From NCBI GenBank assembly GCA_014529385.2, contig CM043950.1, positions 71,898,435 to 71,962,434 of the forward strand: a stretch of DNA of 64,000 nt, read 5' to 3'. The DNA comes from Adiantum capillus-veneris. Lineage: Eukaryota > Streptophyta > Polypodiopsida > Polypodiales > Pteridaceae. Position 1 is the stretch's first letter, and the number at the start of each line of letters is the position of its first letter. This document shows positions 11,020 through 22,900 of this stretch, in pieces. The position numbers were made by a program, and so were the translations under genes. The notes under the pieces were generated by a model. The model searched no databases. It was given only the letters and a program-made list of their open reading frames with translations, and was not told where the DNA came from.

Positions 11020-12609
11020 TGTCATAATAATCAATATCTAATTCTCCTAAATGATTTTCTCATATTAAACTGATCATTTAATGTGGGGAAGTGCCAAGGG
11101 AGAAAAAGCTAGAATATTGGTTAAGTTAGCAGACCGGCCACAGTAGGGATCCAAAGGAGGGAAAATAGGGATCCAAAGGGGGGGCCATCTGCAAAAGAGC
11201 CATGTGAAACAATGGGCTAAAAAGACCCTAAGGTTCAGCCCATTAAGACTTCCAAAATGCTAAGGTTCCAAAATTCAAAGGTTGTGTCCAAAGGTCAACC
11301 TTAGGGAAAATTGGATGCTTAGTGTGTGCCCAAAAAGTCTTTCTACATCCCTACATGGGAGGGGGCGAGCCCCAAAGCTAGGGGATGAGAGAGAAAGCCA
11401 CACACACACACACAGGCTCCCTTTACACAAAGGGAATGAGGGACACATGTCAGCTCCCTAGGCCAGATGCCCACAAGGTGTGCCCAATTCCTATTGGAAG
11501 ACCCTTGAAGTGGACCAATGAGAATTAGGCTAGAGTAAATCTAGTTTAATTAATTTAAAAACATTTAATAAAAGAAACCAATAAGAATTAAGTGTCCTAG
11601 AAGACTATTGGGCAGTCTCCCAAGGGGTCCAATGAGCATTCAGGAGCCCCATGGCTTGCCTGATTCCTATTGGCCAGGAGGCAAAGGGGTCCAATGAGAG
11701 TTTAGTTTAATTATTTAATTATCTAAAGCTCTCACAAAAGGGGAAAGGGGGACACATGTCAGAAGGCTATCACTTATGCTGCTTAATCCCTATTGGCTTG
11801 ACCTGGGGAGGTCCGATGAGGCAAAAGCCAGACTAACTTAGCAGCTAGGGCTCGCCCAAGAGAGAGGGGGGGCTGATTTTTGCTTGGCATTGACACACAC
11901 ACTCTCACACTTGACCATGTGTGAAGGGAAAATACTCTATCTCCTCCCAAGCTTTAATGGAGAGCTCATCACCTACTCCAAGCTTGTGAGATAGAAGCCT
12001 ACATCAACACTCTCTTGGCATGTGGATGCAAATCCAACCAAGAGCCAAGCTTCAATGCATGCTCATCTTCTCTACCAAGCTAATTACTAAGCTAAGCTAT
12101 GCTAATATGAGTGATTATGTGAGGAGATGTACTTCTTTCTCGTAAGATACTTCTTTTTCCTCTCAATCTACTCTCATACCCTGCTAGCTCTCACCATCTT
12201 CGAAGGTGTGTGAGGTCTTGGGTCTGAGAATGGGGATAATTCAAGTTGTGTTTGATTAAGTGTTTTGCTTGGTGTATGAAGCTTCCATCTTCATTGCACT
12301 AGCTAGTCTTGAAGGAACACAAAGAATTGTATTGTACAATGTCTCTCTTGATGGGAGAAACCATAATACAAAGCCTTTTGGAGGGGGGACCGGCTCCATG
12401 CAAATCCGGTCCTCAACTGTTGTCAATAGCTTAATTGCTCTCTCTTTTGAAAGTATTGTCGATGCTATCTAACTAGGTGTTATGCTTTTTGTTGCTCTCT
12501 CCACCCAAGCACTCTTGTAATTCTCCTTAGGAATCTATTCTAATGAAATGCCCACTATGTTCATGCTAATTTCCGCTACAAATAAGATTTTAGGCCATTA
12601 AATGTTACA
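11020..12609 (+). repeat. Left LTR of the chromovirus
   Basis: 1,590 bp, begins TGTCATAATAATC and ends AAATGTTACA. It includes a short (CA)n run near 11400. A 70-codon frame at 12260-12472 is kept in all LTR copies but shows no coding features. Confidence 0.95.
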
Positions 12610-12610
12610 T

Positions 12611-12628
12611 TGGTATCAGAGCTCAAGG
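12611..12628 (+). promoter_or_regulatory. Primer binding site (initiator Met tRNA)
   Basis: TGGTATCAGAGCTCAAGG lies one base after the LTR. TGGTATCAGAGC is the standard plant iMet-type primer site for first-strand synthesis. Confidence 0.9.
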
Positions 12629-12629
12629 T

Positions 12630-13026
12630 TTCTCTTTTCTTGCTCAAGAAGGGAGGTCCTCAAGCTAGCTACAAATGGTTGGTATTATTAATTGCCGGTG
12701 AGTAAGTAGAATAGGGATTTTTCAGCATTGCAGTGCGCCTACCTTTGTGCAGTTAACGGGGCATCACCGTCGAGAGCTATGGTCTTAATAGTGGAGTCCT
12801 ACGGGGCTTGCCTACGGCTTAACCACTATTGAGGTATTAGAAGCTTGACAGGAGCCGGTGCTATTTAGGTGTCGAAAGACCCTCTCTTCTATTCCTTGCA
12901 ATTAATGGTATTCGAGCCGCGGGTACAGTAGCTTGAGTGCTTTTTCTAAAGGGGTAAAGAGGAGTAGCAACTAGGGCTTGAAGTGCCAAAGTACACCTAA
13001 AAAGTTTACACCTAAAAGTTGTTAGA
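12630..13026 (+). other. Untranslated leader of the chromovirus
   Basis: Non-coding. It holds a possible hairpin of TAATAGTGG (about 12788) with CCACTATTG (about 12822), separated by roughly 26 bases. A role in packaging or translation is only a guess. Confidence 0.4.
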
Positions 13027-16000
13027 ATGGCTGACAATATTAAAGAGAGTGAAATTAATGTTGATAACTTTGATTTTGCTCATGAGCAAGCTACTAATGA
13101 TGCTTCAATGCTTGTTAATTATCTTGTTTCTAGGCTTCAACAAGCCATGGGCAATCCATCTCTCCAAAGTGAAGTGCAACGGCAGCTCCGTGCTCACGGG
13201 ATTCTCCAAGCTCATCACCATGACGAGAGAATACCTAGGAAGCCTCCTTGTGAGACTACCAAAAGAGGTCTCTCTCCGATTTGGGAAGAAGAAGAGAATC
13301 CATATGAAGGGCTCAAGAACTTACTTCTTGATGATGCATCTCCTTCCCAAAGGAGAACTCAAGAGCCTCCACCGAAGGAACGAGAAAGAAGCGAGTCTCC
13401 CGCCACCTCGGCGGAGATGGCTCCACGAAGACGGCGGGCTAAACGCTCTCCATCACCACCAAAGCGGAGAAGACCATCACACTCTTCTCCACGCCATAAT
13501 TCAAAGAGGGATGATAAAAAGCAAGAGAAGAAAAAGGCGAGAAAGAGGACACCCTCTTCTCCATCTTCTTCATCCTCTTCCTCTTATGAAAGCTATGGTG
13601 AAGACGACAAAGATCAAGACAAGAAAAAGGCGGGAAAGAGGTCACCCTCTTCTCCACCTTCTTCAAATTCTTCATCTTCTGAAGAAAGTGATGGTGCAAC
13701 TTTTGAACCATCAAAAAGAAGAGGCCATAGGAAATCCTATGCCGCATGGAAGAGGTCGTCCAAGCTGAAGAAATTCAAAGAGGGAGGGAAGAGCATCTCT
13801 TTCCTTACCTATGATGGCACCTTCGGTGCTACAGACAAAGTTTTGGCCTTTATCCAGCAATTCGATGCGGCGTGTGGAGATGAGGGCTTCACGGAGTCCT
13901 CTAAGCTACGCCATGTAGCTATGCACTTTCAAATGTCCGCCAGACAATGGTGGTCTAGCCTACGAGCCAACGGTGAAGCTCCACGAACATGGAAGGCTTT
14001 AAGAGCTTCCATTATGAAGCAGTTTTTGGCCACCGATGCCAAAGACAAAGTACTCACCGAATGGCGAAGCTTAAAGCTCTCTCCCAATGAATCCATCCAC
14101 AAATATGTAGACAAGTTTTGGGACCTACAACTCAAAGCCACATTCTTCAAAAAGTTGGATTTTGGAGAGCAAAAGCAACAATTTTGTGCGGGCTTAACCG
14201 AAGAAATGGCGGAGTATGTCAACTCCCAAAGGCCACGTACCATATCGGCGGTAATACACCATACTATGGTGGCCTCGCGAATCAATTTCCAAACAGGGGG
14301 TAAAAGAAATAATAAGCCCCCGGAAAACAAGGGTTCCAATGAGCCTAAGGGGAAGGACAACGTCCAAAAGTCTCCTAAGGGCAATCCCAACAAAGCTAAA
14401 GAGAAGGGAGTTTACAAAGGAAAGAATAAACTCTCTCCTGAAGAGCTTGAGCGTTATCGTAAAGATAACCGGTGTTTCAAGTGCGGCGAACAAGGGCATG
14501 CGTACCGCGCTTGTCCCCAAAAGAACAACCGCCAAGATCCTCCTAGAGCTTCTTTGGTTGAAATCCAAGAGGAGGAGATTCATCAAACTCACCACAAAGG
14601 ATCTCCTCTATGCCATGCTTGGGGAAAGGTAAGAGAACATGATGTTTTTATTCTCTTTGACCCTGGTTCTACTCACAATTTCATATCTATGGAGTTAGCC
14701 ACCAAGCTAGGCATACAATCCTACGAGATGGGAGATATCCTACCCGCAGACAGTGCCTTCAAGGGGCAAGAAGCTTCAGTCACTCCCTTAATCGGGAAAT
14801 TGAGGCTTCATGTTCAAGGCTATGTGGACAAAGAGGACTTCTTTATCTCTCCTCTCAAGCATGAGGATGTAATCCTAGGGGCACCATGGTTTGACCGTCT
14901 GGCTGCCCATGTTAAATTTCCTGAAAGGAGAATCTCCTTTAAGTTCAGGGAAAAGGACATGTATATAGATGCTAGGGAGATGGGTAACACCATTCCCATT
15001 GAACATACACCAGCTTTCAACAAGTCAATAAAGAGCTCTATTTCCGTGTACATGATTTTTGTTAAAGATTCTCAAAATGAACCTAATGCTTTAGCAAAAG
15101 AAAATAAAAGCAACCAAAAGGAATTAGAGTTATCCAATTTTCTCAAGGGGTTTCAAGATGTCTTTATTGACGACATCCCTTGTGAGCTACCTCCTAAACG
15201 AGGTAATGACGACCATGCAATTGAACTTCTTCCAGGAAGTTCACCGCCTAACAAACCTCCTTATAGAGTTTCTCAAGCTCAACAAGAGGAGATTATGCGG
15301 CAAGTGCATGAGTTAGTTGAGAAAGGCATGGTTAGGCCTAGCTCATCTCCATTTTGCTCACCTGTGCTATTAGTGCAAAAGAAAGACGGCACATATCGTA
15401 TGTGTGTCGACTATAGAGCACTAAATAGGATCACTATCAAGAATAGGTTTCCCGTTCCACGGGTAGAAGACCTATTTGATAAGCTACAAGGATCGACCTA
15501 CTTCAGTAGGATTGACCTAAAAAGTGGCTATCATCAAATAAGGATAGTTGATCAAGACATTGTAAAGACCGCATTTTGTACTACATTTGGTCTTTACGAA
15601 TACATTGTCATGCCTTTTGGCTTGACTAATGCACCAGCCACATTTAACCGCTTGATGGAGAAGCTGTTCAGACCTCATCGAACCTTCACTGGAGTGTTCT
15701 TTGATGATATTATCATCTACTCTAATTCATTAGAGGAACACAAGCAACACCTCCAGGTAATATTTCAAGTTTTAAGAGAGAATAAACTTTATGTTAATCG
15801 AAAGAAAAGTGAATTTTTCTTGCAAGAGATTCAATATTTAGGTCACATTATCTCTCAAGATGGAATCCAAATGGATCCATCCAAGTTAGAGGTAATAAAA
15901 GGATGGCCTAAACCAAGGAATCTTCATGAATTAAGAAGCTTTATAGGTATGTGTGCATACTATAGACGCTTCATAGAAAAGTTCTCACAAATTGCGGGAC

Positions 16001-17976
16001 CATTACATGACCTAACAAAGAAAAATGTTAGGTATACGTGGTCTGCTAAGGAGAACAATGCTTTCGAAAAGCTTAAAGAAAAGCTTATCTCTCAACCTGT
16101 GCTTACACTACCGGATCTCTCAAAACCATTTGAGGTCCAATGTGATGCTTGTGGTGATTGCCTTGGGGCTGTTTTGCTCCAAGAAGGGCACGCCATAGGC
16201 TATGAGAGTCGAAGGCTCGACCCTGTTGAGCAAGCTCTAGGCATATACGAAAAAGAACTCCTTGCAGTTCTACATGCCTTAGACTCATGGAAGCACTATT
16301 TATTGGGGACTCCTTTCATTCTGCGAACGGATCACCAAAGTCTTAAGTACTTCATGACGCAGACCAAGCTCTCCGACAAACAAATGAGGTGGGCAAATTT
16401 CCTTTCGCAATTTCATTTTCATATTGCTCACATTGCTGGCAAGCATAATCAAGTAGCCGATGCACTCTCAAGACGACCGAGAGTGAATGCGGTTTCCATA
16501 GCAACTCACAATGATCTATCTTCAATGATAGATGAGTATGCTATTGATCCCGATTTTAGAGATGTGATTTCAGCCCTTGCATTAGGGAAGAAAGAAGAAC
16601 CATTTACTTTACAAGATGGTTATCTTCTCTATGGCAATAGACTATGCGTTACTAACTCACTACGTGAGAAAGTAATGTATGAATCTCATGCTCCCCCATA
16701 TGCGGGGCATAGAGGGATTCAGTCTACCCTAAAGGGAATTGAAACATATTTCTATTGGCCTACCATGAAAGTGAACATACATGAGTATGTTTCCAAATGT
16801 GTGGTATGTCAAAAGACAAAATTTGATAGAGGGAAGCAACTTGGATTGCTTCAACCCTTGCCAATCCCTAATTCACCGTGGGAGAGCATATCCATGGATT
16901 TTATCTTTGGATTGCCTAAGTCTATCCATGGGAATACGGGAATATGGACGATAGTAGACAGGTTCAGTAAACAAGCTCATTTTATACCTGTCAAAAAGAC
17001 TATCAAAGCCCATCAAATGGCAACCCTCTTCATTTCACAAATTTTCAAGTACCATGGCTTGCCAATGTCCATAGTGTCGGATAGAGATCCTAGAATGACC
17101 AGTAATTTCTGGAAGGGTCTCTTTGAGAATTTAGGAACAAGGCTAAACTTCTCTTCGGCCTATCATCCACAAACTGATGGCCAAAGTGAAATAGCTAACC
17201 TAACTATTCTCGATATACTAAAAGCCTATGTAACGGAAGTAGATCAAAGATCCCAATGGGAGAAGTACTTACCCTTAGTAGAGTATGCTTACAATAACAC
17301 TGTACATACTTCTACAGGAAAAGCACCTTTCGAGGTAATTGAGGGAAGATCAAAAAGTCCCTTGCTACTTAAGGTACATCGGAAGATCTTCGCTGCAGAT
17401 GAGTATAGCCGAGACCTACAAGAATCTTTCCAAAAGATTAAGGATGCTATCTCTATCTCACAGCAAAGGCAAAAGGCTGCTGCTGACAAGCACAGAAGAG
17501 CCCAAGCCTTTAAAGAAAACGATTGGGTCTTGTTAAAGTTTCCCAAGGCTCGATTAAGGCACACGACGGGCAAGAATCCTACGGGCCACCAAAAGTACTA
17601 TGCTAAACTAGCAAAAAGGTACTATGGTCCCTTCCAGATTCTTAGGCCAATCATTGAGATGGCCTATCAACTTAAGTTGCCCGATCATTGGCTCATACAC
17701 AATGCTTTTCATGTGAGCCTCTTGAAGCCTTACAAAGGAGAGCCACCTCAAGAACCAACTATTGAAGACCCACCGGAGATCAAGGACCACGAGGAGGTGC
17801 TGCAGCCCGAGTCCATTCTCCGACATGAAGACAAGGTATTAAGAGGCGGTAAGACTATCCGACGATATCTTATTAAGTTTAAGAATTATCCTTTTGAAGA
17901 TGCTAGATGGATGCAAGGCATACAATTAAAGGATAACCTAAACCTTGTCAATGCTTACAATGTTTCCCAAGAGTAA
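13027..17976 (+). CDS. Gag-Pol polyprotein of a Ty3/gypsy chromovirus, intact
   Basis: 1,649 codons in one frame from ATG 13027, gag and pol fused. Order: a charged Ser/Arg/Lys-rich N-terminus (residues about 90-240), Gag core (RQWWSSLRANGEAPRTWKAL, about 310), zinc knuckle CFKCGEQGHAYRAC (about 483-496) and aspartic protease (LFDPGSTHNFIS, about 545; a Pro where most have Ser or Thr, common in plant gypsy elements). Then reverse transcriptase (YRMCVDYRALN; FFDD at 891-894), RNase H (CDACGDCLGAVL, about 1040; RTDHQSL), and integrase with an HHCC finger (HAPPYAGHRG...CVVCQ) and catalytic stretches SMDFIFGLP, VSDRDPRM and HPQTDGQSE. The last 55 residues read as a chromodomain (PESILRHEDKVLRGGK, RRYLIKFKNYP, ARWMQG), which in this clade directs integration to marked chromatin. 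Every domain looks complete and no key residue is clearly missing. Confidence 0.95.
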   Translation: MADNIKESEINVDNFDFAHEQATNDASMLVNYLVSRLQQAMGNPSLQSEVQRQLRAHGILQAHHHDERIPRKPPCETTKRGLSPIWEEEENPYEGLKNLLLDDASPSQRRTQEPPPKERERSESPATSAEMAPRRRRAKRSPSPPKRRRPSHSSPRHNSKRDDKKQEKKKARKRTPSSPSSSSSSSYESYGEDDKDQDKKKAGKRSPSSPPSSNSSSSEESDGATFEPSKRRGHRKSYAAWKRSSKLKKFKEGGKSISFLTYDGTFGATDKVLAFIQQFDAACGDEGFTESSKLRHVAMHFQMSARQWWSSLRANGEAPRTWKALRASIMKQFLATDAKDKVLTEWRSLKLSPNESIHKYVDKFWDLQLKATFFKKLDFGEQKQQFCAGLTEEMAEYVNSQRPRTISAVIHHTMVASRINFQTGGKRNNKPPENKGSNEPKGKDNVQKSPKGNPNKAKEKGVYKGKNKLSPEELERYRKDNRCFKCGEQGHAYRACPQKNNRQDPPRASLVEIQEEEIHQTHHKGSPLCHAWGKVREHDVFILFDPGSTHNFISMELATKLGIQSYEMGDILPADSAFKGQEASVTPLIGKLRLHVQGYVDKEDFFISPLKHEDVILGAPWFDRLAAHVKFPERRISFKFREKDMYIDAREMGNTIPIEHTPAFNKSIKSSISVYMIFVKDSQNEPNALAKENKSNQKELELSNFLKGFQDVFIDDIPCELPPKRGNDDHAIELLPGSSPPNKPPYRVSQAQQEEIMRQVHELVEKGMVRPSSSPFCSPVLLVQKKDGTYRMCVDYRALNRITIKNRFPVPRVEDLFDKLQGSTYFSRIDLKSGYHQIRIVDQDIVKTAFCTTFGLYEYIVMPFGLTNAPATFNRLMEKLFRPHRTFTGVFFDDIIIYSNSLEEHKQHLQVIFQVLRENKLYVNRKKSEFFLQEIQYLGHIISQDGIQMDPSKLEVIKGWPKPRNLHELRSFIGMCAYYRRFIEKFSQIAGPLHDLTKKNVRYTWSAKENNAFEKLKEKLISQPVLTLPDLSKPFEVQCDACGDCLGAVLLQEGHAIGYESRRLDPVEQALGIYEKELLAVLHALDSWKHYLLGTPFILRTDHQSLKYFMTQTKLSDKQMRWANFLSQFHFHIAHIAGKHNQVADALSRRPRVNAVSIATHNDLSSMIDEYAIDPDFRDVISALALGKKEEPFTLQDGYLLYGNRLCVTNSLREKVMYESHAPPYAGHRGIQSTLKGIETYFYWPTMKVNIHEYVSKCVVCQKTKFDRGKQLGLLQPLPIPNSPWESISMDFIFGLPKSIHGNTGIWTIVDRFSKQAHFIPVKKTIKAHQMATLFISQIFKYHGLPMSIVSDRDPRMTSNFWKGLFENLGTRLNFSSAYHPQTDGQSEIANLTILDILKAYVTEVDQRSQWEKYLPLVEYAYNNTVHTSTGKAPFEVIEGRSKSPLLLKVHRKIFAADEYSRDLQESFQKIKDAISISQQRQKAAADKHRRAQAFKENDWVLLKFPKARLRHTTGKNPTGHQKYYAKLAKRYYGPFQILRPIIEMAYQLKLPDHWLIHNAFHVSLLKPYKGEPPQEPTIEDPPEIKDHEEVLQPESILRHEDKVLRGGKTIRRYLIKFKNYPFEDARWMQGIQLKDNLNLVNAYNVSQE

Positions 17977-18304
17977 GCAAATGTACAAAATGATAAAAAT
18001 GAACAAAATTTTTTTTGTCTTATAAGACTCTCTTTTTCTTTATTTGTGCACAAAAATGAAGTAGTATGCATGCTTAAATCAAGTTTGCGGAGACGACGTC
18101 TCCCGAACACCAAGTAGAGCTTGTCACTCTACTATGGAAGACTGATAGGACTAATGTGCAGACATGCTTGCGGCAGCCTCAGGCTCTCAAGCACCAAATG
18201 GAATGATGTCGTAGGGTAACATAGGGATCCTCTACCCGCTAAGAAAAGGACTCATGCATATGCTTTATCTTCTCTACACCATAGTCGAGGACGACTATGA
18301 TTTC

Positions 18305-18314
18305 AAGAGAGAGG
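18305..18314 (+). promoter_or_regulatory. Polypurine tract of the chromovirus
   Basis: AAGAGAGAGG three bases before the right LTR (18318). This is the usual place for the plus-strand primer. Confidence 0.75.
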
Positions 18315-18317
18315 TAA

Positions 18318-19907
18318 TGTCATAATAATCAATATCTAATTCTCCTAAATGATTTTCTCATATTAAACTGATCATTTAATGTGGGGAAGTGCCAAGGGAG
18401 AAAAAGCTAGAATATTGGTTAAGTTAGCAGACCGGCCACAGTAGGGATCCAAAGGAGGGAAAATAGGGATCCAAAGGGGGGGCCATCTGCAAAAGAGCCA
18501 TGTGAAACAATGGGCTAAAAAGACCCTAAGGTTCAGCCCATTAAGACTTCCAAAATGCTAAGGTTCCAAAATTCAAAGGTTGTGTCCAAAGGTCAACCTT
18601 AGGGAAAATTGGATGCTTAGTGTGTGCCCAAAAAGTCTTTCTACATCCCTACATGGGAGGGGGCGAGCCCCAAAGCTAGGGGATGAGAGAGAAAGCCACA
18701 CACACACACACAGGCTCCCTTTACACAAAGGGAATGAGGGACACATGTCAGCTCCCTAGGCCAGATGCCCACAAGGTGTGCCCAATTCCTATTGGAAGAC
18801 CCTTGAAGTGGACCAATGAGAATTAGGCTAGAGTAAATCTAGTTTAATTAATTTAAAAACATTTAATAAAAGAAACCAATAAGAATTAAGTGTCCTAGAA
18901 GACTATTGGGCAGTCTCCCAAGGGGTCCAATGAGCATTCAGGAGCCCCATGGCTTGCCTGATTCCTATTGGCCAGGAGGCAAAGGGGTCCAATGAGAGTT
19001 TAGTTTAATTATTTAATTATCTAAAGCTCTCACAAAAGGGGAAAGGGGGACACATGTCAGAAGGCTATCACTTATGCTGCTTAATCCCTATTGGCTTGAC
19101 CTGGGGAGGTCCGATGAGGCAAAAGCCAGACTAACTTAGCAGCTAGGGCTCGCCCAAGAGAGAGGGGGGGCTGATTTTTGCTTGGCATTGACACACACAC
19201 TCTCACACTTGACCATGTGTGAAGGGAAAATACTCTATCTCCTCCCAAGCTTTAATGGAGAGCTCATCACCTACTCCAAGCTTGTGAGATAGAAGCCTAC
19301 ATCAACACTCTCTTGGCATGTGGATGCAAATCCAACCAAGAGCCAAGCTTCAATGCATGCTCATCTTCTCTACCAAGCTAATTACTAAGCTAAGCTATGC
19401 TAATATGAGTGATTATGTGAGGAGATGTACTTCTTTCTCGTAAGATACTTCTTTTTCCTCTCAATCTACTCTCATACCCTGCTAGCTCTCACCATCTTCG
19501 AAGGTGTGTGAGGTCTTGGGTCTGAGAACGGGGATAATTCAAGTTGTGTTTGATTAAGTGTTTTGCTTGGTGTATGAAGCTTCCATCTTCATTGCACTAG
19601 CTAGTCTTGAAGGAACACAAAGAATTGTATTGTACAATGTCTCTCTTGATGGGAGAAACCATAATACAAAGCCTTTTGGAGGGGGGACCGGCTCCATGCA
19701 AATCCGGTCCTCAACTGTTGTCAATAGCTTAATTGCTCTCTCTTTTGAAAGTATTGTCGATGCTATCTAACTAGGTGTTATGCTTTTTGTTGCTCTCTCC
19801 ACCCAAGCACTCTTGTAATTCTCCTTAGGAATCTATTCTAATGAAATGCCCACTATGTTCATGCTAATTTCCGCTACAAATAAGATTTTAGGCCATTAAA
19901 TGTTACA
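18318..19907 (+). repeat. Right LTR of the chromovirus
   Basis: 1,590 bp, same length as the left LTR. The one difference noticed is C at 19529 against T at 12231. It is followed at once by the CAGCA duplication. Confidence 0.95.
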
Positions 19908-22900
19908 CAGCATGCTTGAATTGTATTGTACCATTGTTTTCTAAACGGACTTTGACAATGTCATCATGCTCCAACCACAAGGGTACATTCCCACAATTGC
20001 CTTCCATTAGTAGCTTAGCCCTCTGCTTTAGGTCCTTAACTTCATATGCAATCAATCTTTGGCTTCCATTAGTAGCTTAGCCCTCTGCTTTAGGTCCTTA
20101 ACTTAAGGAAATCTTTTCATTTGGTGATGTGCAAACATATGACAAAGTCTTAAGTAGGTAACCTCCTCAGATGTTGGAACCCTATAATTACCCCTCCTCT
20201 TTGATATTGCAATACCCTTCATAAGAATGTTATCAGTACAAGATGCTCTCTTGCCATACTTTAAGATGTCGTTCCACAACGATCTTGCCTTTGCAATAGA
20301 AGTAACGTTGAATAGTCCATCAAGATGTGAAGTGCTGCACTCAATGGAGGCCCCGATTGCACAATCAGCTGCAGTAGTTTGACCCAATACACTATGCAAT
20401 TGTTGTAGGACTCTATCACAAGGTAGCAGGGCATCTTTATCATGTTGGATTGCTTGGAATACTTTTGTGAAAAACATTCTCAGATAGAATTGTACAAAAG
20501 ATGCTTCATCATTTATGCTATTTGTTTTGATAGCACTGTACGCTTTCACTAAACGTTCGAACATATAGCACCAATATATGTCATGTAGTCCATGCCGCAA
20601 AATATCCTCAAGTAGTTCCCCACTTCCAGCTACATGCTCCAAGGGTGATGAGTTTGCTCCTGAGAATTCCTCCTTTCGGATTCTCCAAGATTGCATCAAG
20701 GATTTGATAACCTGAATGTCAGTAGCCGACATTCCATGTTCTCGACTGTAGCCATAAAAGCTATGTGCTATGTCCACCAACAAGATTCCTAAAGTTTGCA
20801 TCTCATGCGGAATACCATCTACGACTCTTAAAGTGTGCAATATACTTCTTGAAAACATTTAGAGACAAGGTGTGCATTACATCAAAAACCAAGTCAAGAG
20901 AGGGGTCAAATCCATATAAGTCAAAGAGTCTCCAAAGTATTGACTCCCCTGATAAACCAGCTTTCTTCCAAATCTCATCCTTCTCAGCAAAAGTACAACA
21001 CCTCTTTGCCTCAGCTATGGCATGAACCATCTCGTTTGTTGTTCTTGCAACTGGTGGGTATCTGACTTGTAAGCGATTTTCATTGTAAATATACCTCCCT
21101 TCTAGTCCAGGCCTATCTCTTGCAAGTGATGCATGTGGCTTATCTCTCCTGCAGAACTCTTGTCCCCCATTTTTGAACAAGCCAATCTTGCATTGGGCCG
21201 GATGGTCTCCGGTAACCATCATAACCATAATTCGTATCTTACAGAATTTAGATTCCACCCTCGTATCATCAAAGATGTTTTCTAGTGGATACTCATATAA
21301 TACATCCACTCCATCAATATACAGTGATTCCAACTCATCCACTAATGGTTTCAGAAATGATCCGAAGACATTGCCGGAAGACTTAATAGTCTTTTTGCAG
21401 CTTTGTGGAATAAACAAGACTGGCATGATATCCATAGAGTTTTGTTTTCCAGCATTGAGCACCATAATCTCCACAACCCCACAACTTTTTTGTGTGGTTC
21501 TTGAAGTTTGAAACCCGTCCCAATGCAACAAGAGAGCTATATTTCTAGGGTCACCCTGATTATGCACACCAACAATCAGAGTAAGTAAGGACATTCAGTG
21601 TATATTTTGCTAAGAAAAAGAGGAAGATAGACATCATTACCTTGCACAACCTTTTCTCACATTCGATTTCTTCCTTGCATTCGGAGCAGATAAAAGTGTA
21701 CACTGCTCGATCAGCATCCCATGCATCTTCAAGTTTTTGAGAGCGTTTGTCAAAGGGAAAAGTCGTGTAAGACTTCTTACATCCAGGTGTAGAGCAAACA
21801 ACTGGCAGCTCATATGTTGACAATGGGTCCCAAAAGTTCTTCACTCCTTGGAATTTTGTTCCATCCCAAAATTCCTTTATATGCCTTCCCGTAGAAAATG
21901 CATCTCCCTTACACCATTGATTTTTATGGCGCCACAAACTCAATAGCTCATGACAAAAGGTTCTACTCCTTGTAAGAAGCTTCAGTTGAGGTCCTATTGG
22001 AATATAATCAAAAGCAAGCATTGACTTTCTTGGCTTTGTGCATACTCTGCACTTTTCACAGCAAGTAATACAGTCACGTTTAAGCTTTTTGGAGTTTGAA
22101 GCACCTGAACAGGCACACCTTAGAACCTCTCCTACAAAGTTGTCCTCTATACTTGGGTATAGAAGTTCTGGTGCGTGCTTTGCTCCATTACTTCGTGTAC
22201 AAATACGATAACGAGAGGCAGTCACCATCCCCAAACCTTTCAACATTGTTTGTAATTGATCCCAGCACGCGGGTACTTGTACCCCTCCAAGCTCACCTTC
22301 CCATGTCTTTGGCAACTGAACCAACAATTTAGCTAGGCTTCTTTTTGAAGAGTAGTTCTTTACCCTAGCTCCACCAAGGTCACCAAACAGAAGACGTAGC
22401 ATTTGATCTTGAACACCTATCGGCATTTTATGTTCATCCCATAAACTTTGAAGTTCTACTATTCTCTCTATTAGTTCAAAGAGAACAATAGATGTCCCTT
22501 CCTCATTTTCCTCCCTGCTATCTTGCACGCTAGCATCAGCCTGTAAATGGTCGTCACCATCTGCATGATGGTCACCGCCATTTGAATCTTCCATTTTCTC
22601 TTCCTCCACGTTGAGACCTTCACTCCAGGAAGGTGCTACATGCGGCACATCTAAACCAAAATGGAGCTTCACGCTCCCAAATCTCTTTGAAAGAATTTGG
22701 TGTCGATAAAGGGTTGAAGTATGCACAAACCGCCCGCCATAGCAATAGAAAGAATAGTTGCAGAAAGCCTTCCTTCCATCACTATTGGACTCTTCAGTTC
22801 TTTCTACATGTCGATCTTCTGTTCGTTCTGTGATGTTATGTGTGACATCCAAATCAATGTCACTTTGTACCCTTCTACGCTTGGTCACAGAAGGATGTAG

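Larger units (their letters stand above)
11020..19907 (+). mobile_element. Full-length Ty3/gypsy chromovirus, 8,888 bp, young
   Basis: Two 1,590-bp LTRs (TG...CA) flank a leader, an intact gag-pol frame and a purine tract. The target duplication CAGCA is perfect (11015-11019 and 19908-19912). The primer site next to the left LTR matches the initiator methionine tRNA complement. By eye the LTRs differ at one base (T at 12231, C at 19529). It looks autonomous. It inserted antisense into an exon of the CACTA transposase. Confidence 0.95.

Noticed and set aside
12260-12472. A 70-codon frame kept in all three LTR copies (also 19558-19770 and 31757-31969)
   Set aside because: Its conservation follows from LTR similarity. 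Two copies are nearly identical by recent insertion, no domain is present, and the start is not in a coding context.
12611-12628. tRNA-like sequence TGGTATCAGAGC (also at 35585)
   Set aside because: It is the primer binding site complementary to a tRNA 3' end. No cloverleaf surrounds it.
20001-20105. Spaced direct repeats that could suggest a CRISPR-like array
   Set aside because: Only two copies, within a plant transposase exon; a simple local duplication explains them.
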